This document shows positions 1 through 7,807 of a DNA stretch of 14,430 nt, in pieces. The DNA is from Candidatus Roizmanbacteria bacterium. GTDB taxonomy: Bacteria > Patescibacteriota > Microgenomatia > UBA1406 > GWC2-37-13. The stretch is from positions 1-14,430 of the forward strand of contig JAAXWV010000002.1 of assembly GCA_013334845.1 (NCBI GenBank). The letters run 5' to 3'. The position numbers and the translations under genes are program-made. Under the pieces are notes generated by a model. The model did not search any database, was not told the DNA's origin, and worked only from the letters and a program-made list of their open reading frames with translations. The first letter of the stretch is position 1. Each line of letters opens with the position of its first letter.

Positions 1-2390
1 TCAGTAGAATCTATAACTACTTGATATTCTTTAGTACTCTTAGGGACAAAGCTCATATAAGAACCCTTAACCGGTAAAATTTCGATCTGATCGTTTCTTA
101 AATCCTTTTTAAATATATATAAATCTATATATATTTCTGGATGTTTTACATAATCATTTTTCCCATCAGGGATAAACTCATCAGCATATTGTGTTGTCAT
201 GATTTTGTAATCCATTGTGACTAAAGTTGTTTTAGTAATCAATTTGGATACGGGAATGGGGGTTATTAAATCAACGCCTGCATTATTTGTCAGCGCCAAC
301 TGATAATTGTTTTGTGTCAGACACGAATTATCAGGTTTGCTACTGTCAACATATGAAGTTATTTTCGTTTTTTTATAACACGGCCATACAGGAGCTGTTA
401 TGTCGGCAATAGTGGTGCTTCCGAGACAAAATTCCTGGTTGTCATTAGCCCGACTGCAATAACCAATGCCCCCATGCACGTTTGGGTCAATATTCGCATT
501 GTTATTTTTATTATCAACACATTTAAATTTCCTACGATCGAAGTCATTGGTATCACAAGTACATGTATATGTAGTTGCCGTTTTGCTTCCAGCCGGTGTG
601 GCAGTGGGTTGGGGTGTAGCCGGATCGGGGGTAGCGGTAGCTTTCGGCGGCGTAGATGCCGCATTAGGAATGCATTTTCCGGTCGACCTCTCGCACTTAT
701 TCGGCGAACACTCTGTTAACTTAAGCGTCAAATTTAAGTTGGAATCATATACGATCTCGCCTGATGACTCAGAGTCATCGTCATCTTTAATAAAACATGC
801 TGAATCAGCTATTCCCATCGCGTTGGGATTAATATAACCATAGCCCTGGGGTGTGTCAGTCAGAGGATGCCATAAACCTACGCAAGATATATCTGTAACA
901 TAAGCTCCCCGTGTTTTGGAAGTGGGAGTCTTATTGTTAAGTGTATCTTCATGACAATAAGACACTTTATTCCTATTTACACTGTCTGCATAATAAGGAT
1001 CATATACGCAACCCGCTGGCGCCCCCTTCATAAAACTAACTGCTGTTGCCGGTAATAATTCTGTGCACCCAAAATACGATTGAGCTTCACAGGTACCATC
1101 ATCTTTTTTCACAAGATCAACCCCGCTAGTGAGAGCGTAGATCGTTTTTTGCGTGGTGCCATCATTAACGCTAAGGTGACATACTGCAGAGTTCGAGGTA
1201 GAATAGCATTTATTGTCCCAGTTGCAGAATTCAGTGGAAGTACACTCAGTATCGGTTGTGCATGATTTCGTCCCATCAAATTTACAGCATTTATTCCCCC
1301 CAGCACAGGTCTGGGAAGAAATATAGGTTCCCCCCTCAGTACTATTGCAATTGCTTAATGACTGAACACAGCTATATTTACAAGCATTGGTTGTAGGCGT
1401 AGGTGTCGCCCCTTTCGGAGTCCCCGTGGCTCCCGGTCCCGTTCCTCCCCCTCCTGCTGCGGTGGGACTCGCGCAGATCCCGCTTGCTGAGGTATCGGTA
1501 AAGGAAAGCGTGTATGAGGCTGCATTCAGTGAACACACCTTCGGTGATCCGCTGTAACATACCGTCTGATTCTGATAGTACTTAGTCCCATTGTAGTAAC
1601 AGTTATTCGCGGGGGCAGGGGTGGGCGTGGGAAACGCGGTTGGTACCGCATTCGCTTTCAACTGGAGACAACGGCTCCCCTGCGGTAAGCCGTAACACCA
1701 GTACTTCTGATTGGTGGTAGTCTGTCCCCGATTTGCAAAAAGAGTGCGACAGCTCACTTCTCCCGAGAGGTCACTATTTGTATTGGTACACCCGGGCTGA
1801 TAGGATTGCCCAGCAATCGTATCGAAACAGTCCCATGAGTCCCGGATATTTTGGGGGAGATCATCACAGGAATGGGTGGCCCAGGCGGTCGTGGGGATGG
1901 GTTGATTTTGAGCAGGGGGAGTTGTCGGTTGCGCTTGAGGAGGAGACGTAGGGGTTGGGGAAACCCAGGCAGAAGCATTGGAGAGGTGCATACACCGGAA
2001 GTTCTTGTAGCCGGGACTTGCCGCTCCCGAGAACCCATAGCACCAGAAGTTACTCAAAGGCTCGCTACTGCTTACCCCGCCATGGTTCACAAACACGGCC
2101 TTACAGATTGCCTTATCACTTAATGCTCCGGCGAATTCGCTCGGATAATCAGTTGACGTGAGGGTGTTCGTTTCATTCCCGACACACCACCGGGTGGGAT
2201 CACAGTCCACCTTCCACTTTACTCCATCAATGGTCATCTCAGTCTGACATGTCTGCTCTGCTGCTTTTGACTTTTGGGTACCCACCGTAGTTTTATTCAT
2301 GAAGATGGTGCCTACCAGCGTGGTAATACCAAGCACGACAAGTGCCCCAAGGGTCAGGACAGTAGCGATTTCACCACGTTGGGAATACAT
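1..2390 (-). CDS. Large Cys-rich membrane-anchored surface protein, C-terminus beyond left edge
   Basis: An uninterrupted minus-strand frame runs from the ATG at 2390 to the window edge: 796 codons seen, no stop, so the protein is longer. Residues 4-21 (QRGEIATVLTLGALVVLG) begin a single hydrophobic segment reaching about residue 31, probably a signal-anchor or pilin-like leader; a canonical prepilin site (Glu at +5) is not seen. The rest should be extracellular. It holds more than 40 cysteines, arranged in small disulfide-knot-like blocks (for example residues 362-395 and 561-573), separated by Pro/Thr/Ala linkers at about 144-167, 249-261, 308-334 and 577-603. A Cys domain is duplicated (residues 48-141 and 175-248). 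Long Cys-rich proteins with PTPTP linkers are common in CPR bacteria and are thought to be displayed on the cell surface; adhesion or host contact is only inferred. No enzymatic motif was recognised. The 5' half is GC-rich and the 3' part AT-rich. It is divergent from the small HTH gene. Confidence 0.85.
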   Translation of the reverse strand, partial: MYSQRGEIATVLTLGALVVLGITTLVGTIFMNKTTVGTQKSKAAEQTCQTEMTIDGVKWKVDCDPTRWCVGNETNTLTSTDYPSEFAGALSDKAICKAVFVNHGGVSSSEPLSNFWCYGFSGAASPGYKNFRCMHLSNASAWVSPTPTSPPQAQPTTPPAQNQPIPTTAWATHSCDDLPQNIRDSWDCFDTIAGQSYQPGCTNTNSDLSGEVSCRTLFANRGQTTTNQKYWCYGLPQGSRCLQLKANAVPTAFPTPTPAPANNCYYNGTKYYQNQTVCYSGSPKVCSLNAASYTLSFTDTSASGICASPTAAGGGGTGPGATGTPKGATPTPTTNACKYSCVQSLSNCNSTEGGTYISSQTCAGGNKCCKFDGTKSCTTDTECTSTEFCNWDNKCYSTSNSAVCHLSVNDGTTQKTIYALTSGVDLVKKDDGTCEAQSYFGCTELLPATAVSFMKGAPAGCVYDPYYADSVNRNKVSYCHEDTLNNKTPTSKTRGAYVTDISCVGLWHPLTDTPQGYGYINPNAMGIADSACFIKDDDDSESSGEIVYDSNLNLTLKLTECSPNKCERSTGKCIPNAASTPPKATATPDPATPQPTATPAGSKTATTYTCTCDTNDFDRRKFKCVDNKNNNANIDPNVHGGIGYCSRANDNQEFCLGSTTIADITAPVWPCYKKTKITSYVDSSKPDNSCLTQNNYQLALTNNAGVDLITPIPVSKLITKTTLVTMDYKIMTTQYADEFIPDGKNDYVKHPEIYIDLYIFKKDLRNDQIEILPVKGSYMSFVPKSTKEYQVVIDST
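1647..2249 (-). repeat. Tandem duplicated Cys domain inside the surface protein
   Basis: Residues 48-141 and 175-248 of the minus-strand surface protein align as two copies. The clearest shared block starts CKAVFVNHGG in copy 1 (residue 96) and CRTLFANRGQ in copy 2 (residue 214). It continues through FWCYG / YWCYG (116-119 and 231-234) and ends RCMHLSNASA / RCLQLKANA. Cysteines and aromatic residues are conserved while the DNA has diverged, so this is an old domain duplication and not a recent nucleotide repeat. A Pro/Thr/Gln linker separates the copies. Confidence 0.75.
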
Positions 2391-2437
2391 AGATAGGTTG
2401 ATAGTAACAAAGTATGGCTGGGGTTTGCAACCGGATT

Positions 2438-2443
2438 ATTATA
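2438..2443 (-). promoter_or_regulatory. Possible -10 box for the surface-protein gene
   Basis: A perfect TATAAT reads on the minus strand about 48 bases upstream of the ATG at 2390. This would give a leader of roughly 40 bases. No good -35 box lies 16-18 bases further upstream, and no Shine-Dalgarno sequence precedes the ATG. A weaker hexamer, TATCAA at 2403-2398, is 7 bases before the ATG and would fit the leaderless arrangement of the other genes, but it also lacks a -35 at normal spacing. Confidence 0.3.
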
Positions 2444-2469
2444 AAGGAATACAAGTCATCAGAAATGAA

Positions 2470-2498
2470 TTGACTTTTTAGAAGGCTCCACATATAAT
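2470..2498 (+). promoter_or_regulatory. Sigma70-type promoter of the HTH gene, leaderless
   Basis: TTGACT (2470-2475), a 17-base spacer and TATAAT (2493-2498) form a near-consensus promoter. Only 7 bases separate the -10 from the ATG at 2506, so transcription should begin at or within a base or two of the start codon. There is no room for a Shine-Dalgarno sequence. Confidence 0.8.
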
Positions 2499-2505
2499 AG
2501 TTTTC

Positions 2506-2724
2506 ATGTCAGTAAAACCAAAACAAAGCGAAAAGATATCTCTCAGCGATCTTCCTGATTTGCTGACTGTCTCCGAAGTTGCTGAGATTCTCCGCGTCTC
2601 CCCGCTCACTATCAAGAGATGGGGTAAACGAGGGAAGCTTCTCCCGATTCGGATTAACTCCCGCGGCGATCGACGATATCGTAAAGATGTTGTCCTCAAA
2701 CTCCTCGGTGTAGAAAACGAATAA
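2506..2724 (+). CDS. Small MerR/excisionase-type helix-turn-helix DNA-binding protein
   Basis: A 72-residue protein. Residues 20-66 form a winged helix-turn-helix of the excisionase/MerR-like class (HTH_17 type): LLTVSEVAEILRVSPLTIKR gives the two helices, RWGKRGKLLPIRI leads into the wing, and the R-Y-R-K-D-V segment closes it. Such proteins bind DNA as small transcription factors or as recombination directionality factors. No integrase or phage gene is visible, so a regulatory role is more likely here. It is divergent from the surface-protein gene (115-base gap) and 21 bases upstream of the helicase gene, placing it between the surface protein and the four-gene cluster; it could control either, which is inference. 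The start is fixed by the near-consensus promoter immediately upstream. Confidence 0.85.
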   Translation: MSVKPKQSEKISLSDLPDLLTVSEVAEILRVSPLTIKRWGKRGKLLPIRINSRGDRRYRKDVVLKLLGVENE

Positions 2725-2739
2725 TCTACTCTATATAAT
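2711..2739 (+). promoter_or_regulatory. Leaderless promoter of the DEAH helicase gene
   Basis: TATAAT at 2734-2739 lies 6 bases before the ATG at 2746. A partial -35, TAGAAA (2711-2716, 4 of 6 matches), sits 17 bases upstream inside the end of the HTH gene. No Shine-Dalgarno sequence is present. The helicase gene therefore probably has its own promoter, although it starts only 21 bases after the previous stop. Confidence 0.65.
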
Positions 2740-2745
2740 GAATTC

Positions 2746-5565
2746 ATGTCTTCCGAAAATCTGCCACCCAAGGACTTTCCGCCCGAGTCAATAGCCTTTG
2801 CTCAACAGGCGAAAATTGTTGCCGGAGCTGAGTTTCAAGTACCGGGAAAAAAGCCGCAAGAAGCAGATCTCAAAGCCCTGAAAGACCGTGACATGTCTCA
2901 CATAATTCTCGCGAGTAAGAGCATACGAAATGAATACTGGAACCAATATATTGATACCCAGCCGAATACCGACAAATATGTTTGCCCCTACATTGCCTGG
3001 CAGAATAAAATGTTCCAAACATTCAACGATCCCAAATTCAGGCCTTTTTTTCGTGAAATTGCCCCCTTGCTCCAAAAGGGTGGCATTAATATCGATGAAC
3101 CAGTAAAACTCAAGCATCTGGCTGACTTATACGAGCACTATACCAAACCAGCTGAAGCCGATACTCTCAGTGATATAAAACTATTTATCAATGATGTTAT
3201 AGAAACATATGCACAGCACAACGAAAGAGGCCAAACGATCGGAGCAGGACAACTTAACGACGATTTGTTTAAGAAAATCGAATGGATGGCCGTCTTTTTT
3301 GGAGAACCCATTGTAAAACGGATCCGGAAAGAGATCGAAGCGGAACTTCAGTATCGGATCAACGGTGACAAATTGATAGAAGTCACGAAACAACCTGATA
3401 TATTTGATGCACTTCCGCCCGACGAAACACAGGCAGTAATAGATGAATATATAACCAAAAATGTTCAGCTAAAAACGCCTGAAAACCCGATGCCTATCCT
3501 CCATCGAACTGGCGAAATCACACGCAGACTGCACAGCCATGATGTGCTTCTTGTCGAGGCAGGGCTTGGCACGGGCAAATCTACCGGGCTAATCGTTGCA
3601 CTTCCCCAGATGTTGGGACGCCCGGGGGGAAGAGTCTTTGTGAGTGAGCCACGAAAAACATTGGTTGATAATCTTACTCTCAAAAAGAATGCTGACGGGA
3701 CAGCAAAACTCCGGGATAATTACGCGCGAATGTATAAAGGTGAGAAAAAAAATCGGGAGACAGCTCAATTTGTTTATGGTGTAGAAGGTTCTATCCTCAA
3801 CTGGATGAAACACCACGATCCCCTGCTTCTCGGGATAGATGAAAAGTATTACCCAAAAATATTAAGTGGCGAAATAGAACCGGTCGTCGCCTTTGTGGCC
3901 GATGAATTCCATGAAGGCAATAAACTCTCTCATGCTCTGCTGGCGCGCATCATAGAAGCTCAAGCCGAGAGAAAGAAGCTAAGAGACCTAGGATATCCTG
4001 AGCTTAAAATTATCATGGCTTCTGCGACCATCGATTCTGAGCAAATTGTAGAGCGGATCAATGGTATGAAAGACCACACAGACCAAACAGCAAACTTCAT
4101 TCGCATTGAAGGTGCCAAGCGTCAATACGAAGACCAATCTCAGCAAATTTTTGCAGAACGTTCGTTAACTACTGAAGAACGCAAAGCCGACTTAGTAAAA
4201 AAGGCCATCGAGTTCTTTACCACGAAAAAGGAGGGCGACTTTATGGCCTTTGTCCCGGGAATAACCATGAGTGAAAACCTGGTAAAAGAGATCGTGGAAA
4301 AATTGAAACAACAAGGGATTGATATCGAAGGGGTCGCTATTCACGGGAAATCAACCCAGGAAACACGGAGCAAACTTACTGATAAGCCTGAAAATCGCCT
4401 CCGCCGGTTTTTCTGTGGCACTAACACCATTGAAGCGGGTGCAACTCCTGCCAATGTCCAGGCCGGATATGATATGGGTTTAGCCAATGTCAAGTTCCTC
4501 GATGAGGAAACGGGAGTTGAATACCTCAAACTGATGAATGCCACCCGCCGTTCCCTGGATCAGCGCTGGGGGCGATTCGGACGCAGCTGCCCCGGAATAC
4601 TCTATTGCGGATATACTGAAGCTGAATACAACAATCCAAATATCATTCCGCGCGCGCTTGAGGCGGAGATGAATCGTACTGAGTTTACCGACATTGCACT
4701 CCGCCTCCTGGCAGATGGTTATAACATCGATACGTTTAAATTTATTGATCCTCCGACAGACAGGCAGAAAAAGCAAGCCCGTGAGGCACTGGTCGCACTG
4801 GGCGCCCTCAACAATATATCCGATAACACACTCACTCCACTCGGCGAAGACATGGCGTGGCTGCCGCTCGACCCGAATATGGCGCGTATGTTTATTGAAG
4901 CGAAAAAACTCGGTGCCACCGAACCAGCCCTTTGGATCATGTCAATTATGTCCTCAGGCACGCTCTTTTATGATGTGCAGCAATTTAGCCAGGAACTACT
5001 GGATGGTATCAAGGGAATTAATTCCGATGTTATACTTCGCTACTCGCTGATAATGGAATATATGCGGTTGGCTAATGATCCTGATGCACAAGCTGAGTGG
5101 TGCATAGAAAACAATCTCTATCAGGATACCTTTGAAGAAGTACTGTTCAAATTCCAGGAATACGGCCATGATCTCGCAGATGAGCTGCCTAAAAAGCCAG
5201 ATCCTCCTAAAACCCGTGACGATATGCAGAAAGCGATCAATCAAATGCTTGTGGTCGGCTATGCAGATAAGCTCTTGAGGCGAACACAAAGTATTCCAAA
5301 AAAAATCACACGCGCCGACGGCACGGAGGTTGAAGTGGCAGATGGATATTACAACGGTATTAATCGCCCTGACATAAAGGATATTCTGCTCGGCTATCGC
5401 TCGAGAGCGGAAGCGCAACAACCCAATAATGTCATTCCTTTCTCATTCAAAAAACTCCACAATCAAGCTCAAAATAGGGAAATGATGCGCACTGAATATG
5501 CGCATGCAATCGATGTGAAAAATCTTGACCCTGTCGTAGCGAGAAACTTGAAGCTTGCCGCCTAG
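2746..5565 (+). CDS. DEAH-box (HrpA/DHX-like) helicase with novel N-terminal domain
   Basis: A 939-residue superfamily 2 helicase, expected to unwind or remodel RNA or DNA using NTP. Motifs seen: Walker A GLGTGKST (273-280), motif II DEFH (386-389) in place of DEAH, motif III SAT (426-428), motif V GTNTIEAGATP (558-568), and motif VI QRWGRFGR (606-613, where the family has QRxGRAGR). An HA2-type domain follows (about 667-800; FIDPPTDRQKKQAREALVAL and LTPLGEDMAWLPLDP are typical of the DEAH/RHA group), then a segment resembling the OB-fold region (about 830-905). The order is that of bacterial HrpA/HrpB and eukaryotic DHX proteins. The first ~250 residues are not helicase: residues 52-201 are the domain shared with the next three genes. 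A dedicated role with those neighbours, rather than housekeeping RNA work, is inferred. The start is supported by the -10 box 6 bases upstream. Confidence 0.92.
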   Translation: MSSENLPPKDFPPESIAFAQQAKIVAGAEFQVPGKKPQEADLKALKDRDMSHIILASKSIRNEYWNQYIDTQPNTDKYVCPYIAWQNKMFQTFNDPKFRPFFREIAPLLQKGGINIDEPVKLKHLADLYEHYTKPAEADTLSDIKLFINDVIETYAQHNERGQTIGAGQLNDDLFKKIEWMAVFFGEPIVKRIRKEIEAELQYRINGDKLIEVTKQPDIFDALPPDETQAVIDEYITKNVQLKTPENPMPILHRTGEITRRLHSHDVLLVEAGLGTGKSTGLIVALPQMLGRPGGRVFVSEPRKTLVDNLTLKKNADGTAKLRDNYARMYKGEKKNRETAQFVYGVEGSILNWMKHHDPLLLGIDEKYYPKILSGEIEPVVAFVADEFHEGNKLSHALLARIIEAQAERKKLRDLGYPELKIIMASATIDSEQIVERINGMKDHTDQTANFIRIEGAKRQYEDQSQQIFAERSLTTEERKADLVKKAIEFFTTKKEGDFMAFVPGITMSENLVKEIVEKLKQQGIDIEGVAIHGKSTQETRSKLTDKPENRLRRFFCGTNTIEAGATPANVQAGYDMGLANVKFLDEETGVEYLKLMNATRRSLDQRWGRFGRSCPGILYCGYTEAEYNNPNIIPRALEAEMNRTEFTDIALRLLADGYNIDTFKFIDPPTDRQKKQAREALVALGALNNISDNTLTPLGEDMAWLPLDPNMARMFIEAKKLGATEPALWIMSIMSSGTLFYDVQQFSQELLDGIKGINSDVILRYSLIMEYMRLANDPDAQAEWCIENNLYQDTFEEVLFKFQEYGHDLADELPKKPDPPKTRDDMQKAINQMLVVGYADKLLRRTQSIPKKITRADGTEVEVADGYYNGINRPDIKDILLGYRSRAEAQQPNNVIPFSFKKLHNQAQNREMMRTEYAHAIDVKNLDPVVARNLKLAA

Positions 5566-5574
5566 GTATTTTTC

Positions 5575-5602
5575 TTTGCATAGGCCTCATCTATAATATA
5601 CT
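5575..5602 (+). promoter_or_regulatory. Probable leaderless promoter of the 730-aa gene
   Basis: Overlapping -10 boxes occur: TATAAT (5592-5597) and TATACT (5597-5602). The second has a 4-of-6 -35, TTTGCA (5575-5580), at 16 bases and ends 8 bases before the ATG at 5611, predicting almost no leader. The first would leave a leader of about 6 bases. No Shine-Dalgarno sequence is present. Confidence 0.55.
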
Positions 5603-5610
5603 ATTATTGT

Positions 5611-7803
5611 ATGAGTGAAGTGCCTTCTGTTCCCCAACCTGAACGGCTGCGAACTCCCCCCATGGAAAAGGTGGGAATGCTCCTTCGTGTAGCAGGATCG
5701 GCCACTCCGGAAGCTGGAAAAAAGATACTAAATCCCACATCGGTACTTATTAAATCCGATCTTCCCTCTCAGGAGAAACCGGTAAACCAGCAGGATTTTC
5801 AGATACTCGAAAAAAAGGCACACGATAGCAGACGTGCAGCAACCAACGTCAAAATCGCCGATTTAGGTATAACCGACCTCTCAGTAGCCGAACGGAACAC
5901 TCGTCTCAAGGAAAACTGGGCAAATGGCTTCGCTCAAAAGCTGACAACTACCGGGAATGCAGCCCATTTCGAAGCACTGAAGCCGCTGTTTCAGGCGGCC
6001 GGTTTGAATGTTTCCCAATCTGCCGATTTTACCCAGGCTCATGCCCTTGCAATTTTCAACCGCTATTTTTCTACTCCTGCCGCCCCCAATACTCCCCTCC
6101 CCGATAGTGTAAAAACGTTTTTCATCGATATCTCCAACGCTTTTAATATCAAGGGCAATCCTGCAAACCTCGATCGCGTCTGGAAATCTCTCAACTGGTT
6201 CACCAGTTCTTTCGGCTCTGCACACGACTATATTATGGTGCGCATTGCGGCCGAAACTCAGGCATACAATGACGTGATTGAGCGGTGTACTGACGGCATT
6301 CAGCTCCCGCAAGAAGCGGCAAGCGCTCTGCGCGACCTCAAGCCTCAACCGGATCCCGAACCACCCCAACCGCTTGAACGGGTAGATCTGTCACCAGGAT
6401 TAGATCTGGGAGGATTGATTGAAGGAAATAAAAAGGTAGTGAACAATATTATAAAAAAAATTCGTACCATTACAGGCCCAGATCCCGATAGACCGGAATT
6501 TCAACTCGGCTTCGAAGGAGTGAGGATCCTTAAAAAAAATGGTCACATTCTGACTACTACCGTATTAGACAATCTTGCGAACAATAAATACAAGATCCCT
6601 ATGGCTATGTTTGTAGAAGAGGCTCATGCGCGGCTTGTTATAAAGAGTCCCTATCAAGAAAATGGGCAGTGGAAAATAAAGATGTGGGATCCTACGAGGT
6701 CACAAATTGAAGAAAAAAATCTTTCAGCAGGCAACGACCCACAATATGATCCTCAGAGCGACTCCCGGTTAGTAAAAAATAACATGTACGTCGATAAACT
6801 TAATGCGAGTGGGGGCTCAATAGATCTCAGTACCGTCTTTGACGCTCCGGAAATATCGACAATGAGAGACACTCTTTTAACTAGTAAATTTGCTCAACTA
6901 CAGAACGATAGTGAGAACTGTGTTATCTATAGCTTCGCCGTGGGAGCAGCTCTCGAAGCACTCCAAACAGGCGAAAATGCATTTAAGCGTGAAGGTATGA
7001 CTGCGTTCCTAAGTGATTTCAATATAGGTAAAGTACTTACCTTTGAAGATTTTGTTGCAGCAGCCCAATCAGAACAGCTACGGCAAGAGTATGAAAATTT
7101 CAATCAGCAAATGCCCAAAGACACACCTATTCCGCTCAAAGATTTCTATGAGAGGGTACCTATCCCGGTAACTTCAGAAAATAATCCGTATTTTCTCAGT
7201 CGTTTGCCCGATAATTTAGACCTGTCTCCTGAAGATCTGACGAATCCGGATTTTCAGATGATCAAGCCGTTCTTTGTCGATGTTCAATCAGACGCAGATA
7301 AAGGTTCTTTATGGAAAACGAATCGTGAAGCAGTACCCTATGTATGGACATTTGACCCGCGTAGCCCCAATCCTAATTACCGTTTTGCGACGATTGAAAA
7401 ATACCTCTATGGCGATTCGGGGACTACTGCGCTGGCCGGCGCCACGATTGCTACCACAGAAGAACAAGCCAAGATTTATGTTGGATTAGCAACATCCGTA
7501 CTCAAAATTCATCAAAGTAACCCAAACTTATTATCTGCTTGGAATATTGTGCAGAAAACTATTCAAACAGGAAGTACTAATTCTTCTATGGATGTATTTA
7601 ATTATTACGATCAAAAATCGTCACCAGATGAAAAATTAGTAAGTTTTACAGGAGACTGGCAAAAGCGCATAACAGAGCTTTCCAATCTTCTCTCTCAACC
7701 ACAACCACAGCTCAAATTTTACCATCATCGTTGGATAGAATTCCTTGCTCATTCTGTAAATGTTGGTAAAATAATGGAAGAGTATAAAAACCGTATACAA
7801 TAA
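5611..7803 (+). CDS. Multidomain protein with putative clan CE (Ulp1/YopJ-like) cysteine peptidase
   Basis: A 730-residue protein, not recognised as a whole. Residues 74-219 are the N-terminal domain shared with the neighbouring genes (W103, W196-FTSSFG). A Pro-rich linker (about 244-256) follows. Residues ~260-480 then carry His339 (EEAHARLVI), Asp360 (KIKMWDP), Gln431 and Cys437 (QLQNDSENCVIYSFAVGAAL). The order His-Asp-Gln-Cys, the Gln-to-Cys distance of 6 and the helix after Cys match the Ulp1/SENP and YopJ-type pattern; NC replaces the usual DC. If real, it would cleave peptide or isopeptide bonds or act as an acetyltransferase. Residues ~525-728 are a C-terminal module shared twice with the next gene (TEEQAKIY, LKIH, FLAHSVNVGK). 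No signal peptide or membrane segment is seen. GC content drops sharply at the linker near 6400. The gene stops 4 bases before the next ATG. Confidence 0.85.
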   Translation: MSEVPSVPQPERLRTPPMEKVGMLLRVAGSATPEAGKKILNPTSVLIKSDLPSQEKPVNQQDFQILEKKAHDSRRAATNVKIADLGITDLSVAERNTRLKENWANGFAQKLTTTGNAAHFEALKPLFQAAGLNVSQSADFTQAHALAIFNRYFSTPAAPNTPLPDSVKTFFIDISNAFNIKGNPANLDRVWKSLNWFTSSFGSAHDYIMVRIAAETQAYNDVIERCTDGIQLPQEAASALRDLKPQPDPEPPQPLERVDLSPGLDLGGLIEGNKKVVNNIIKKIRTITGPDPDRPEFQLGFEGVRILKKNGHILTTTVLDNLANNKYKIPMAMFVEEAHARLVIKSPYQENGQWKIKMWDPTRSQIEEKNLSAGNDPQYDPQSDSRLVKNNMYVDKLNASGGSIDLSTVFDAPEISTMRDTLLTSKFAQLQNDSENCVIYSFAVGAALEALQTGENAFKREGMTAFLSDFNIGKVLTFEDFVAAAQSEQLRQEYENFNQQMPKDTPIPLKDFYERVPIPVTSENNPYFLSRLPDNLDLSPEDLTNPDFQMIKPFFVDVQSDADKGSLWKTNREAVPYVWTFDPRSPNPNYRFATIEKYLYGDSGTTALAGATIATTEEQAKIYVGLATSVLKIHQSNPNLLSAWNIVQKTIQTGSTNSSMDVFNYYDQKSSPDEKLVSFTGDWQKRITELSNLLSQPQPQLKFYHHRWIEFLAHSVNVGKIMEEYKNRIQ
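7796..7801 (+). promoter_or_regulatory. Weak -10-like box before the 882-aa gene
   Basis: TACAAT (7796-7801, 5 of 6 matches) overlaps the TAA stop of the previous gene and lies 6 bases before the ATG at 7808, the same position as the -10 boxes of the neighbours. No clear -35 is seen and no Shine-Dalgarno sequence precedes the ATG. Re-initiation after the upstream stop is the alternative way this gene could be expressed. Confidence 0.35.
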
Positions 7804-7807
7804 TCAT

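Noticed and set aside
398..2161. Several 60-120 codon open frames on both strands, for example 466-837 plus and 1754-2038 minus
   Set aside because: They are shadows of the long minus-strand frame 2390 to 1, which has no stop in the window. Its translation has coherent Cys-rich domains and a membrane anchor.
2506..2724. Prophage or integrative element suggested by the excisionase-like HTH protein
   Set aside because: No integrase, attachment-site repeat, tRNA or phage structural gene is visible. The family is widespread as ordinary small regulators.
5566..5610. Rho-independent terminator after the helicase gene (T-rich stretch near 5569-5577)
   Set aside because: No stem-loop precedes the T run; the segment is better explained as part of the next promoter.
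4996..6369. Minus-strand frames of 141 aa (4996-5421) and 162 aa (5881-6369)
   Set aside because: They lie wholly inside well-supported plus-strand genes (the helicase, and the shared domain of the 730-aa protein), have no promoter or ribosome signal, and have implausible composition.
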